Of a stretch of 57,750 bases of DNA, positions 24,483-34,129 are shown in pieces; within the stretch, counting starts at the first letter, position 1, and every line of letters starts with the position of its first letter. Position numbers and translations under genes: made by a program. Source of the stretch: Bacillota bacterium (GTDB taxonomy: Bacteria; Bacillota; Sulfobacillia; Sulfobacillales; Sulfobacillaceae); NCBI GenBank assembly GCA_026627385.1, contig JAPNUR010000021.1, forward strand, positions 1 to 57,750. The letters are read 5' to 3'. A model generated the notes under the pieces. It was given only the letters and a program-made list of their open reading frames with translations, was not told the DNA's origin and did not search any database.

Positions 24483-27346
24483 TAGCGGCCACCTCCTTTC
24501 GCACGGTAGGCCATATGCTGCACGGCGCGGGGTTGAGCCACCGGCTGGCGCGGCGCCACCCTGGGCCATACTTCATGAATTTCCGAGGGATAAATGCGGA
24601 CGCGAGTATCGTACCAACCCGCTTGACCGGTCACCGGATCGTTGTTAAAAAACTCGTCACCTTCGCGACCGGCCATCCGATCGGGAATAATGTGGTTAAT
24701 GAGAATGGCTCGCGTGACTTCCGGACTTTCGGAATCCAGTGCCCAGGAGCCGGGGCCCTTGGCAATGGCATTCCACGTCCACACCGTATCCGGCTCCACG
24801 GCGTCGGACAAGCGGAGACGGCCGGTCATGCGCCCAATTCGCGATTCGATCCACACCCATTGCCCGTCACGGAGCCCAAGCTCTCGTGCCTTCTGGGGAT
24901 TCATAAAGAGGGGATTTTCGTTTAAGAGTTGCCGCAACCACGCATTATGGGATCCCCAAGAGTGATAATGGGTCATGGGTCGCTGGGTAATAATCCGCAG
25001 CGGATACGCGTTGCGCTCCTCCGCCCGGTCTTCGAGCGGCGCGTACCAGATGGGCACCGGGGAAAAATAACGCACCAAGCGTTCCTTCAACTCAGGATTG
25101 GTCGGCTTCTTACCCGGCCACAATCCTTGGCCAGCCAGCCGGAAGGTTTGTAACGGCTCGGAATATAAGTGCAGCACAATCATCGAGGGCTGGCCGATAA
25201 ATTTTACCTGGTGGGCCCAGTTAAGATATCCTTGGTTCGCCATCCGATAATAGCGAATGTTATCCGGCAACCGATACTGCCAAAACGCCTTATGCGCCGC
25301 ATAGGCCTCTAATTGTCGCGGATTCGGTTCACCAACGAGCATCTGATCGCCGTGTTTGCCGCGAAAGCCGGCCAACAGGCCCACGCCAGACCCGGGTTCG
25401 GTTTCCCACAACTGAATAAAGTCGGCATAGGTGCGATATCGGGGCTTGCCGTGTTCCACAAACCCCGGCAACTGGAGGCGATTCGCGAGTTCGATCAAGA
25501 CGTCTGCGGTTGGCCGCGTGTCGGCGTAGCGGGGCACCGCCGGTTGACGAATAGAATCGGCAGGGCCGTCCGGCTCCGAGATGGGCCGATCTTGCAGCGA
25601 CGTCGCATCCCACCGTTCGAGGTAGGTGGTGTCCGGAAAGACGACGTCCGCGTAGGCGACAGTTTCTGAGTCAAACGTGTCAAAGACCACAACATGGGGA
25701 ATCTTATACTCACCCGTCGTTTCATCCCGCGCGGTTAACAAATCGCGGGTGGTCAGTGTATTCCAGGTCGAGTTCCAGGCGATATTCGCCATATAAATCA
25801 TGAGCGTGTCAATAGCATACGGCTTTTGGGAGGCCGCATTGTAAATCACGTTCTGAATCGTGCCGTGCGCCGCGAGCGGGTATTTCCACGAATACGACTC
25901 ATCGATGCGGATGGGTTCATCGCCATCGACTAACAGGTCATCCGGCGTGGTCGGATAGCCGAGCAAGGGCGCCTTGGCGGGCTGGTTCGGTTGATAGTCG
26001 TCGGGATTCGGCGCCGGTTTAACCGGCGGCGGCACCGGCTTGGGATACGGACTTTTGTACAGAAACCCGCCAGGCACGTCAATAGTGCCCAGTAACATCA
26101 TGAGGTCAAATAGGCCACGAATGGTTTGAAAGCCATTGGTATGGGCGGCGAGTCCTCGCATCGCGTGAAAGGCCACTGGGCGCCCGACGGTCACCGAATG
26201 CTGGGTGCCGTAGGCATCGACCCACTCGATGGGTAGGACAATCGGGTGCCGTTGAGCCACGGTTCCCATTTCCATAGCTAAGCGGACAATGGTGCGCTTG
26301 GGCACGCCCGTCACTTCTTGGGCCCAAGCTGGCGTGGCCTGCTGGACCTCTTGCCAGAGCAGTTGAAACGCCGGTTCCAGTCGGATGCCGTCGTGCGTGT
26401 ATTCCCCCTCTAGCATCCCTTCCCCCCGGGCTTCCATATACGGCACCAAGCGACCATCGGCCAGCGCCACCATCATGTCGCCCGCAGGCGAACGCCAAAA
26501 AAGCCCATCCCGGGGCGTTCCCGGAGCACGCATAACCAGCGCGGGCGCATTCGTCCAGTGCCGTAAATACTCGCGATCAATGAGCCCTTCCCGGATGAGA
26601 ACGTGCATAAACGCTAAAATCAGCGCTCCATCCGTGCCCGGACGAATCGGAACCCATTCGTCAGCCAAGGCTCCATAACCGCTTTTGACGGGATTGACGA
26701 CAATAAAGCGTCCCCCGCGCTCCTTCAAACCAGAAATGGCTAATTTCAGGGGATTAGACGGATGATCTTCAGCCACGCCAAACATCATAAACCACCGAGC
26801 ATGTTCCAAATCCGGCCATCCGAATTCCCAAAAGCTCCCCCCAATCGAGTACATGCCGCCCGCCGCCATGTTCACCGAGCAAAACCCGCCGTGAGCAGCC
26901 CAGTTCGGTGTCCCAAATTGCCGCGCCCAGTATCCATTAAAGGCCTGCATTTGGTCGCGCCCAGTAAAATAGGCCAGGCGCCGAGGATCGGTCTTGCGTA
27001 TCTCGCGGAGCCACTCCGTCACGGTGTTCAGGGCGGTCTCCCAATCAACCGGCACCAGCCGTCCCTCACCGCGCGGGGCACCCGGTTCGCGCATCAGGGG
27101 TTGGGATAGCCGCGCGGGACTATATTCCGTCATGATGCCGGCACCGCCTTTGGCACACCACACACCCTTGTTGACCGGATTTTCAGGAATCCCCGACAAG
27201 AACCGGATGCGATCCCCTTCTAATGTCACCTCAATGCCGCAACGGCAGGCGCACATATAGCAGGTCGTATGCACACGCCGAAGGCCATTGGTTGCTTCGT
27301 CCTTGATTTCCTCATTTATAGTCAAGAGTTTTGATTCCGTCGCCAT
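24482..27346 (-). CDS. soeA: SoeA-like molybdopterin oxidoreductase, probable sulfite dehydrogenase
   Basis: A 954-residue DMSO-reductase-superfamily enzyme. An N-terminal 4Fe-4S site is formed by CYMCACRCG and the CAKG cysteine. GGFCSVNMAAGG provides the likely cysteine ligand to molybdenum, as in PsrA/SoeA relatives. The C-terminal molybdopterin-binding domain includes QRPMTHYHSWGSHNAWL. There is no twin-arginine signal at the N-terminus, so the enzyme should stay in the cytoplasm. That favours SoeA, which oxidises sulfite to sulfate, over the exported DMSO and polysulfide reductases. With soeB and soeC downstream it forms a three-subunit membrane complex. Family and location are well supported; substrate is inferred. 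Confidence 0.8.
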   Translation of the reverse strand: MATESKLLTINEEIKDEATNGLRRVHTTCYMCACRCGIEVTLEGDRIRFLSGIPENPVNKGVWCAKGGAGIMTEYSPARLSQPLMREPGAPRGEGRLVPVDWETALNTVTEWLREIRKTDPRRLAYFTGRDQMQAFNGYWARQFGTPNWAAHGGFCSVNMAAGGMYSIGGSFWEFGWPDLEHARWFMMFGVAEDHPSNPLKLAISGLKERGGRFIVVNPVKSGYGALADEWVPIRPGTDGALILAFMHVLIREGLIDREYLRHWTNAPALVMRAPGTPRDGLFWRSPAGDMMVALADGRLVPYMEARGEGMLEGEYTHDGIRLEPAFQLLWQEVQQATPAWAQEVTGVPKRTIVRLAMEMGTVAQRHPIVLPIEWVDAYGTQHSVTVGRPVAFHAMRGLAAHTNGFQTIRGLFDLMMLLGTIDVPGGFLYKSPYPKPVPPPVKPAPNPDDYQPNQPAKAPLLGYPTTPDDLLVDGDEPIRIDESYSWKYPLAAHGTIQNVIYNAASQKPYAIDTLMIYMANIAWNSTWNTLTTRDLLTARDETTGEYKIPHVVVFDTFDSETVAYADVVFPDTTYLERWDATSLQDRPISEPDGPADSIRQPAVPRYADTRPTADVLIELANRLQLPGFVEHGKPRYRTYADFIQLWETEPGSGVGLLAGFRGKHGDQMLVGEPNPRQLEAYAAHKAFWQYRLPDNIRYYRMANQGYLNWAHQVKFIGQPSMIVLHLYSEPLQTFRLAGQGLWPGKKPTNPELKERLVRYFSPVPIWYAPLEDRAEERNAYPLRIITQRPMTHYHSWGSHNAWLRQLLNENPLFMNPQKARELGLRDGQWVWIESRIGRMTGRLRLSDAVEPDTVWTWNAIAKGPGSWALDSESPEVTRAILINHIIPDRMAGREGDEFFNNDPVTGQAGWYDTRVRIYPSEIHEVWPRVAPRQPVAQPRAVQHMAYRAKGGGR

Positions 27347-27378
27347 CGCGGGCGTTTCCCTCCCAGAGGCAAAATCGT

Positions 27379-27404
27379 GTTACCATGATGTTAGGTGATG
27401 TAAC
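27379..27404. promoter_or_regulatory. Candidate LysR-type binding site between soeA and lysR genes
   Basis: In the 123-base divergent promoter region, GTTACCAT and ATGTAAC form an interrupted inverted repeat around 27379-27404, with the T-N11-A type layout expected of LysR-family sites. Its place between the divergent genes fits control of soeABC by the LysR protein. Confidence 0.45.
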
Positions 27405-27469
27405 AAGTCGCGGCGTTCGCGTTTCGCGATGACGGCGCGCACATTCTCCAATAGGGGTGAGGGGACGCA

Positions 27470-28384
27470 TTGAATGAGCAAGTGTGGCGCACGTTTAAGG
27501 CGGTGAGCGAGCACCAAAGCATTACACAAGCAGCCCGTTTTCTCAATCTCTCGCAGTCTGCGGTCAGCCAACACATTCACCAGTTGGAAGCCGAGTATGG
27601 CACCGCCCTCTTTATCCGCACGGCGCATGGAGTCCGGCTCACGGTCACCGGCGAAATTGTCTACCGGTATATCACGCATTTACTGAGTCTCTTAGAAGAA
27701 TCGCGCCAACAAGTCCAGGAACAGCTGGAGATGAGTCCGCCTAAACTGGTTATTGGCGCCAGTCTGACCATCGCGGAATACATTTTGCCTCACGCCTTGC
27801 CCCGCATTGACATCCCCGGCGGCCGTCAGCATGTCACTGTCTACATGGCTAACTCGCACGATATCCTGGATCGCGTGGTCAATAACGACATCGACGTCGG
27901 GCTCATCGAGGCGCCTATTCACGATCCCAAAATCGTGATGCGACCCTTTCTGGAAGACCGACTCAAAGTGGTCGTCAGCAAAGATCATCCGTGGACGCAA
28001 CTCTCAGATCTTACCATTGACGAGTTTCTTCAGGCGCCATTCATTGTTCGCGAACCTGGGTCGGGAACGCGTATGGTGCTCGAAGACGCCCTGCGCCAAA
28101 TCGGAGTCCCGTTTAGCCAACTCGACATTCGCTTTGTTCTCGGAACCACGCAAGCCATTAAGGCCATGATCGCCCAAAACATGGGGATTAGCGTGCTCTC
28201 ACCATACACGATCCTGCCTCACGAACAGCATCTCTTTCACCTGCTATCGGTCAAAGAGTTGGCCCTCCCACGAAGCCTCTCCTTGATTCACCGTCACGAC
28301 CTGGCGCATCCGGCGGCAAAGCGGCTGATCCGCGCCTTATTCCAATTAAACTGGCCGGAACTTTTGGTCAACCCGCTGGCGTAG
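27470..28384 (+). CDS. LysR-family transcriptional regulator
   Basis: A 304-residue regulator. Residues 1-60 are the LysR winged helix, with FKAVSEHQSITQAARFLNLSQSAVSQHI. The remainder is the effector-binding domain, including VREPGSGTRMVLEDAL, which is close to CysB/CbbR-like regulators. The start is a TTG at 27470, with GGTGAGGGG upstream; an ATG four bases later is out of frame. It is divergent from the soeA-like gene and is the natural candidate regulator of it. Confidence 0.88.
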   Translation: MNEQVWRTFKAVSEHQSITQAARFLNLSQSAVSQHIHQLEAEYGTALFIRTAHGVRLTVTGEIVYRYITHLLSLLEESRQQVQEQLEMSPPKLVIGASLTIAEYILPHALPRIDIPGGRQHVTVYMANSHDILDRVVNNDIDVGLIEAPIHDPKIVMRPFLEDRLKVVVSKDHPWTQLSDLTIDEFLQAPFIVREPGSGTRMVLEDALRQIGVPFSQLDIRFVLGTTQAIKAMIAQNMGISVLSPYTILPHEQHLFHLLSVKELALPRSLSLIHRHDLAHPAAKRLIRALFQLNWPELLVNPLA

Positions 28385-28558
28385 GGTGCCCACCAACGCA
28401 TCTATGGCCGCACAAACTTCACAACGCCCGGATCCGAATCCCGAGAAATATGGTAAAGTGAAAAAGTCCTGAAGTTTGGACGCTAGCGCGATGACGGCCT
28501 CCAATCGCTGGTCAGCACAAGCCGCGCTGACGTCAGTCAGGGGCACCGGGCAGAGGAT

Positions 28559-29476
28559 GTGAAACCGATTGTGATTTTGGCACTGTTGGCCACGTCCATT
28601 TTTAGTCACTATGCGCCGCCCCCGCCCGCCGCAAATCTGGACCCGGTACCCGATTTCAACCAGATTTGTGCTGAAGCGGGCACGCGCTCTAATGCCTGTT
28701 TTGTCAGCACCCTCGATGCCTTAGACTACGCCCGCCGCGCAGAAGGCTTGGGGCCGCTCTACTTGCCGCGCAACTGGCGCTCGCTCACCGGGGCCGAGCA
28801 AGTCTTTGTCATCACCAACTTGGAGCGCATCGCGCGATCCGAACAACCCATTCCCGGGCTCACCCGAAGCTTAAATCAGGTGGCCTACGAAGCTGCTGTG
28901 CATCACACAGATCCTGTGCTGATGGGCAGTTTTCCCCACGGTCCAGCTGTCTCTATTTGGGCTGAAAGCCCCGGACCACTGGCGAGCGATTACGACTGGA
29001 TGTACTTTGATGGCTTCAACGGACCGCTGCGCACGCCTAACCTCGCCTGCCAAACCCCTAAGGCGTCTGGATGCTGGGGCCACCGCAACAATATTTTGGC
29101 CGAATGGTCCACCCACCTCATGGCCGATTTGCCCGAACCGTGGTATCTGGTCGCCGGTGCTGCCGAGGTCCCAGTTCCCGCCACGCCGCACCTGAGCCCC
29201 ATTTCGGAAACGATGGAATCTGACGCCATGATTGTGACCGCCGTCTGGCAGCCGCCGCACTACGTCTACACCTGGCGACAAGCGGTTAAGGAGGGCGCTG
29301 GAAGCCGCACGCGGGGCTGGAACCCGGCAGCAACCGATCGCGTGGCGATTGTACCGCTTGAGGCCTTAGCCCGCATACGCACCCATGCCGTCATTGGGCT
29401 CTCGGCCGCAGTTGCCGGATTGATGGTGTGGTTTGGCCGCCGCCCTCGTCGCCGACGCCGACCTTTTGCTTCCTAA
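28559..29476 (+). CDS. Secreted CAP/SCP-like protein with C-terminal membrane anchor
   Basis: A 305-residue protein. It starts with a signal peptide (IVILALLATSIFSHYA). The middle has weak CAP-domain features: VITNLERIARSEQPIPGL, then GCWGHRNNIL, similar to the GHRxNIL motif of CAP proteins. The end is a hydrophobic segment (AVIGLSAAVAGLMVWF) followed by an arginine-rich tail, RRPRRRRRP, which should hold it in the membrane with the tail inside. The GTG start is at 28559. It converges with ggt. Function is unknown. Confidence 0.65.
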   Translation: MKPIVILALLATSIFSHYAPPPPAANLDPVPDFNQICAEAGTRSNACFVSTLDALDYARRAEGLGPLYLPRNWRSLTGAEQVFVITNLERIARSEQPIPGLTRSLNQVAYEAAVHHTDPVLMGSFPHGPAVSIWAESPGPLASDYDWMYFDGFNGPLRTPNLACQTPKASGCWGHRNNILAEWSTHLMADLPEPWYLVAGAAEVPVPATPHLSPISETMESDAMIVTAVWQPPHYVYTWRQAVKEGAGSRTRGWNPAATDRVAIVPLEALARIRTHAVIGLSAAVAGLMVWFGRRPRRRRRPFAS

Positions 29477-29490
29477 GACCATGGCCATGA

Positions 29491-31101
29491 TTACCACGCA
29501 GCGATGTAGCCGTCCGCCCGTGGTTCCGTGCTCCCGAGATAGACGCCGGACGGCAGGCGCCAAATAATTTCTCCGCGGCCAAACAGTCCCGTCTCCGATG
29601 CGAGATGCACATCATGACCGCGACGTTTCAACCCCTCGAGAATAGTCGCGGAAAAGTGCGGTTCACAGATCACGCGGTTGCCGGCATCCCAATAAAAGCG
29701 CGGCGCATCAAGCGCCGCTTGGGGATTGAGCGTTCGCTCCAGCAGGTAACTTAACACTTGGACATGCCCTTGGGGTTGCATGAACCCCCCCATCACGCCA
29801 AACGGGCCCACCGGATGTCCCTGGTAGGTTAAGAACGCGGGAATAATGGTGTGGTAGGGCCGTTTTCCGGGTTCCAGACGGTTGGCATGACGGTCGTCTA
29901 GACGAAATAGCTGCCCCCGATTTTGGAGAGCAATGCCTGTCCCAGGGACTACCAGCCCCGACCCAAATCCCGCGTAATTACTCTGAATATACGAGACCAT
30001 CATGCCCTCCCCGTCAGCCGTCGCCAAGTAAACGGTACCACCCGGATGGAGCGCATCGATCACTCGCGGCTGAGCTTCTTGCCCAATCAACGCGCGGCGA
30101 CTGGCGATATACGCATCGTCCAACAAGGTCTCAGCGGGCAGGGCCATAAACCGCGGGTCCGCTAAATGGCAAAAGGCGTCTTCAAACGCCAATTTCAACG
30201 CTTCGATTTGAAAATGCACGCGTTCCTCGTCATTAACTGGCACTAGTCCATCCAACATTTTCAGCGCCATCAGCGCCACTAATCCTTGCCCGTTGGGCGG
30301 CAGCTCCCACACATCATATCCGTGAAACGATACCGCTAGGGGGGATACCCATTCCGGCTCGTAGTCAGCCAAATCCTCTAAGGTCAACACCCCCCCGGTG
30401 CATCGCGAAAAGTCGACGATCCGTTCCGCCAGAGATCCGCGATAAAAGCTCTCGGCGTGAGACTGGCCAATGTCCTCCAGAGTCCGCGCATGATCAGGCG
30501 CCCGCCAAATGGCACCCGCCTCGGGCGGGTGGCCGCCCGGAGCAAACACGCGAAACCACTCGGCAAACTCCGGCGCGGTTAAAACCTGGCTATAGCGGTC
30601 GTAGGCGCGGCACCAAAAATACGCCACCGTGGGCGCCACTGGATGCCCCTGGTCCGCGACCTCAATCGCGGGTCCCAGATCGTCGATCAGACTTAAGCGA
30701 CCAAACCGCGTGTGCAGGCTGGCCCACGCTGCGGGAATGCCTGGCACCGTCACCGCACCCCACCCATAGGCTGGCATTCGACTAAAGCCGTGGCTGCGAA
30801 TCCACGCCGGCGTGAGATGCTGCGGCGCCGGGCCGCTCGCGTTCAAGCCGTGTAACTGCCCTTGGCTCCATACTAAGGCAAAGGCGTCACCGCCAATACC
30901 ATTGGACGTCGGTTCGACCACGGTCAACATGGCGGCCACGGCAATCGCCGCATCCACCGCGTTGCCACCCTTCTGCAAGATCCTTAGGCCCGCTTGCGCG
31001 GCTAATGGATGAGCGGTGGCCACCATGCCCGACTTCCCATAGATCACCGTTCGTCGGGAGGGATAGGGATAATTACAGGGATTGAATGGTACCTCAAACA
31101 T
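29491..31101 (-). CDS. ggt: Gamma-glutamyltransferase-family hydrolase
   Basis: A 536-residue Ntn-hydrolase proenzyme. Landmarks are the opening KSGMVATAHPLAAQAGLRIL, KGGNAVDAAIAVAA and NGIGGDAFALVW. The probable self-cleavage site is at GGTVYLATADGEG, where the threonine becomes the nucleophile of the small subunit, although the usual TTH context is altered. Later come YAGFGSGLVVPGTG and MGGFMQPQGHVQVLS. No signal peptide is seen, so this is probably a cytoplasmic member, as in many Gram-positive bacteria. ATG 31101 follows AAGGAGCGACAGA. Substrate could be glutathione, another gamma-glutamyl compound or a cephalosporin-like amide. Confidence 0.85.
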   Translation of the reverse strand: MFEVPFNPCNYPYPSRRTVIYGKSGMVATAHPLAAQAGLRILQKGGNAVDAAIAVAAMLTVVEPTSNGIGGDAFALVWSQGQLHGLNASGPAPQHLTPAWIRSHGFSRMPAYGWGAVTVPGIPAAWASLHTRFGRLSLIDDLGPAIEVADQGHPVAPTVAYFWCRAYDRYSQVLTAPEFAEWFRVFAPGGHPPEAGAIWRAPDHARTLEDIGQSHAESFYRGSLAERIVDFSRCTGGVLTLEDLADYEPEWVSPLAVSFHGYDVWELPPNGQGLVALMALKMLDGLVPVNDEERVHFQIEALKLAFEDAFCHLADPRFMALPAETLLDDAYIASRRALIGQEAQPRVIDALHPGGTVYLATADGEGMMVSYIQSNYAGFGSGLVVPGTGIALQNRGQLFRLDDRHANRLEPGKRPYHTIIPAFLTYQGHPVGPFGVMGGFMQPQGHVQVLSYLLERTLNPQAALDAPRFYWDAGNRVICEPHFSATILEGLKRRGHDVHLASETGLFGRGEIIWRLPSGVYLGSTEPRADGYIAAW

Positions 31102-31248
31102 TCTGTCGCTCCTTGCCCGGTCGCACATTGATTAGCGAACCCCAATGGCATGGTCCTGTATCGCGCACCAAGGACTGGACTCGCATCGCCAACCGGCTCT
31201 CCACGATGTGCACCTCTGGGCGCCATCGTGCTGTAAGCCTTTGGTGAC

Positions 31249-31701
31249 CTAACGACCTCGCTGCCCCCAGTGTCGCACTTCAATGCCGAAATTGTTGCCC
31301 ACAAGGACAACCCGCCCATCACCAACGGGGAGGCCGTTAATTTTGATCTGCACCGGCTCTTGCCACCGATAGTCGAGGACAACTTGCGTACCGACTCCCC
31401 AATTCAACAACGACTGCACCGGCAACTGCTTCAAACCCAAACTCACGGAGACGGTGACCGGCAGGTGCATCGTGCGACGAAGTCGGGGATCAAGCGTCAT
31501 CCCGGTATCGTGCCGTTCCCCCGCCTGAGACACCAACGGCGCCGTTGCCGGTGCAGTGGATGTGGCGTTGGGCGCCACGGGATCCTCGGAGGCAGACGGT
31601 GCAGGTTGACTCGCCGCTTCGCTGGACTCGTTGGCACTGGACAGCGCTTCCAGCAGGGCATCGATTTCCGCTTGCGATAAGGGGCGGTTGGCATCCGCCA
31701 T
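31249..31701 (-). CDS. FliY/FliN-like flagellar switch protein
   Basis: A 150-residue protein in three parts. Residues 1-20 contain LSQAEIDALLEAL, the CheY-binding peptide normally found on FliM and FliY. A linker rich in Ala, Ser and Pro follows. The last 75 residues are a SpoA (FliN C-terminal) domain, with DPRLRRTMHLPVTVSVSLG and GRVVLVGNNFGIEV. It lacks the CheC-like middle domain of true FliY. It is the last gene of chemotaxis set I and the only clear motor-related gene in the window. AAGGGGGTC precedes ATG 31701. Confidence 0.82.
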   Translation of the reverse strand: MADANRPLSQAEIDALLEALSSANESSEAASQPAPSASEDPVAPNATSTAPATAPLVSQAGERHDTGMTLDPRLRRTMHLPVTVSVSLGLKQLPVQSLLNWGVGTQVVLDYRWQEPVQIKINGLPVGDGRVVLVGNNFGIEVRHWGQRGR

Positions 31702-31760
31702 GATGTGACCCCCTTTTGACCACGATTCTACCCGATACCGCCACGGCTGGCGACCGTTTT

Positions 31761-32519
31761 CTAGGGATCCCGTTCTTTGTAAAACAAGGCCGGAGAGGCC
31801 GCCACAAATCCTAACTGTGCATATTCTAAAAAAGTTTCAGTCGCGCCTAAAAATAAAAGTCCGGTGGGCTTTACGGCCCCGGCGAGACGTTCTAGCACCT
31901 TTTGGCGCACCAAGGGACGAAAGTAGATAATGAGATTGCGGCAAATGACCACGTCGAACCGCCCGGGGGGCGGTTCGACCACCAGATCGTGCCGGAGATA
32001 GGTGATGCGCCCGCGCTGAAGAACGAGCCGGAGGTGATCCGGACCTTCCGGGTGAAAGTAATGGCGGTAACGGGCTGGCACCTTATCCACGTCAACGGCG
32101 GCAAACCGGCCGCCGCGCGCTTCGTCAAGCACCATTTCGTCGCTATCGGTAGCTAAAACTTCAAACGAACGACCGAGTTCCTCCAAGATCACCGCTGCCG
32201 TTACGGGTTCGGCTCCCCATGAACAACCGGCAGACCAGATGGAAATCAATCCGGGCGGGCGGGCAGCCATTGCGGCGCGAAAGGCTTCCCAATACGGTGG
32301 ATCGCGAAAAAACTCTGTCACATGAATCGTGAGGTAACTATATAACCGCCGAAAAAGGTCGCGATTGTCTTTGACCGCGTCAAGAAAGGGCTCGAGGGAC
32401 ATAAACCCTTCGCGCTGTATAAAGCTTAATAGCCGACGTTCCAGCTGCGGTTCTTTGTACGCACTGAGGTCAAGCCCTCTCTCCCTTAACGTGTCCAAGA
32501 CCTCAGGCCACCCCTCCAT
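31761..32519 (-). CDS. cheR: Chemoreceptor methyltransferase CheR (set I)
   Basis: A 252-residue CheR, which methylates receptor glutamates using S-adenosylmethionine. Seen are the N-terminal helical part, TIHVTEFFRDPPYWEAF, the cofactor-binding WSAGCSWGAEPVTAA (a variant of GCSTGEEPYS), DVVICRNLIIYFRP and GLLFLGATETF. ATG 32519 follows GGAGGTG and overlaps cheB by 17 bases. Confidence 0.88.
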   Translation of the reverse strand: MEGWPEVLDTLRERGLDLSAYKEPQLERRLLSFIQREGFMSLEPFLDAVKDNRDLFRRLYSYLTIHVTEFFRDPPYWEAFRAAMAARPPGLISIWSAGCSWGAEPVTAAVILEELGRSFEVLATDSDEMVLDEARGGRFAAVDVDKVPARYRHYFHPEGPDHLRLVLQRGRITYLRHDLVVEPPPGRFDVVICRNLIIYFRPLVRQKVLERLAGAVKPTGLLFLGATETFLEYAQLGFVAASPALFYKERDP

Positions 32520-33534
32520 GGGCCATCACCTCCTTCAGCCACCGGCCAATCTCTTCCAGCGACCACTGAACCTCGGCGGCCCCGCACTCCACCGCGGCCT
32601 TAGGCATGCCCCAGATGAGGGCACTCTGTTTCGATTCGGCGATCACTGTGGCCCCTTGCTGCCGACAGTAGAGCGCCCCCGCCGCCCCATCCTCCCCCAT
32701 TCCGGTCAGAATCACCACGCCCAAATCTGATCCAAATACGCTGGCGGCATCGCGCAGTGTCACATCCACCGAGGGAATGACCCCGTGCACACGTTCTCCC
32801 GGTTCCGCCCAGCAACCCTCCGCGTCCAGCCGTAGGTGAAATCCCCCCGCGGCCACCACCACGCGAACGTTGGGCCAGGCGAGATGACGTCCGTCCGGGG
32901 GCACTTCCACCACCCTGGCGTGGGACACTTCCTCCAGGCGTGCAGCAAAGGATGTGGTAAAGCCGGCCGGCATGTGCTGCACCACCAATAACTTGGGAGT
33001 GGGAGGGCGGATCCCGCCCAGCTGGCTAAATAACTGAGATAGCGCGCGCGGCCCACCCGTAGAGGCGCCTACAACAATCGCGCGAAAGCCGCGCACACGC
33101 ACGCTCGCAGGTTCCTCAGACGATTCGACGGAGTCCGCTCGGACGCGCCGCGTCATCTCCTGTAGCCGCTCGCTGAGCGCGTCCACCATGACCTCTAGAG
33201 ATTGCCCGAGATTCGGTTTGGGCAAAAAGTCGTCCGCCCCGGCTTCCAGGGCCGCCCAGGTAGCGCGAACACCGCGGGCCGTGTGGCTAGACATGAGAAT
33301 AATGCGACCCGACCAGTGGCGCCGCAATTGCCGCACCGTCTCCAACCCGTCTATTCCCGGCATGATCACGTCCATCAAAACCACGTCGGGGTTCAGGCGT
33401 GGAATCTCGCCAAGCGCCTCTTCCCCCGAAGCAAGGCTAGCCACCACGGCAAATCCTCGTCGGCTGAGGCGCGACGCCAATTGGTAGCGAAAAAATGACG
33501 AGTCGTCGACAACCACCACGCTAGGCACTGTCAT
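32503..33534 (-). CDS. cheB: Chemoreceptor methylesterase CheB (set I)
   Basis: A 343-residue two-domain protein. A receiver domain (VVVVDDSSFFRYQL, VVLMDVIMPGIDG) is joined to the methylesterase domain. The catalytic Ser, His and Asp are in VVGASTGGPRAL, VVQHMPAGF and LTGMGEDGAAG. The ATG at 33534 lies ten bases after the cheC stop, with only a weak ribosome site. Confidence 0.9.
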   Translation of the reverse strand: MTVPSVVVVDDSSFFRYQLASRLSRRGFAVVASLASGEEALGEIPRLNPDVVLMDVIMPGIDGLETVRQLRRHWSGRIILMSSHTARGVRATWAALEAGADDFLPKPNLGQSLEVMVDALSERLQEMTRRVRADSVESSEEPASVRVRGFRAIVVGASTGGPRALSQLFSQLGGIRPPTPKLLVVQHMPAGFTTSFAARLEEVSHARVVEVPPDGRHLAWPNVRVVVAAGGFHLRLDAEGCWAEPGERVHGVIPSVDVTLRDAASVFGSDLGVVILTGMGEDGAAGALYCRQQGATVIAESKQSALIWGMPKAAVECGAAEVQWSLEEIGRWLKEVMAHGGVA

Positions 33535-33544
33535 CAGCTCAGCT

Positions 33545-34129
33545 CTAGGCCGCCGCGCCGCCCAACGACGGCACAACTACGATTTCCGCCGACACCTCTT
33601 CATTGGTGACTTGAAACAAGGCCTCGCTCATGAGCACACGCGACCCGGGGCTGATTTCGCGCGTCAGCTCTTCCGCCGAGGTCAGCCAGACGCGGGGTGT
33701 GGTGGGTTCCCAGACGGTTTGAAACAAATCCGCAAAGACATTAAGAAACGCCGTGCCCACGACGTTACCGACCTCGGCCAGAGCTGATAGCCCCATGCTG
33801 TCAAGCGGCAATTCAATGGTCTCTCCCATGAGAGCACTCACCAAGCGCTGCCCATTCACATCGGAAAATACGGTAAGAATGTGCGCGTGAAATAACCCGT
33901 GAGCCCTCAGGTGCACGGCGTACAAGGGATTGCGAAATGTGCGTAAAAACCGCTCGGACATGGTGTCCCATGACACGACCGCCACATCGCTTTCTCTGAC
34001 GTCGAAATCCAACCCGCTAAATTGCTTTAATGCCAATCCCGCTTGGGCCAGGGCAGGCATCGACGCTTTTTGCCAAATCGCCATCAATTGTTCAATATCC
34101 AATCTCGTCTCCTCCATTGTGGACTGCAT
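33545..34129 (-). CDS. cheC: CheC-type CheY-P phosphatase
   Basis: A 194-residue CheC/FliY-family protein. One complete phosphatase motif (S-x3-E-x2-N, followed by a proline about 20 residues on) is present in LSALAEVGNVVG. The equivalent N-terminal helix (MPALAQAGLALKQF) lacks the Glu and Asn, so only one of the two active sites looks functional. It should dephosphorylate CheY-P. Its start directly abuts the upstream stop (TGAATG). Confidence 0.82.
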   Translation of the reverse strand: MQSTMEETRLDIEQLMAIWQKASMPALAQAGLALKQFSGLDFDVRESDVAVVSWDTMSERFLRTFRNPLYAVHLRAHGLFHAHILTVFSDVNGQRLVSALMGETIELPLDSMGLSALAEVGNVVGTAFLNVFADLFQTVWEPTTPRVWLTSAEELTREISPGSRVLMSEALFQVTNEEVSAEIVVVPSLGGAAA

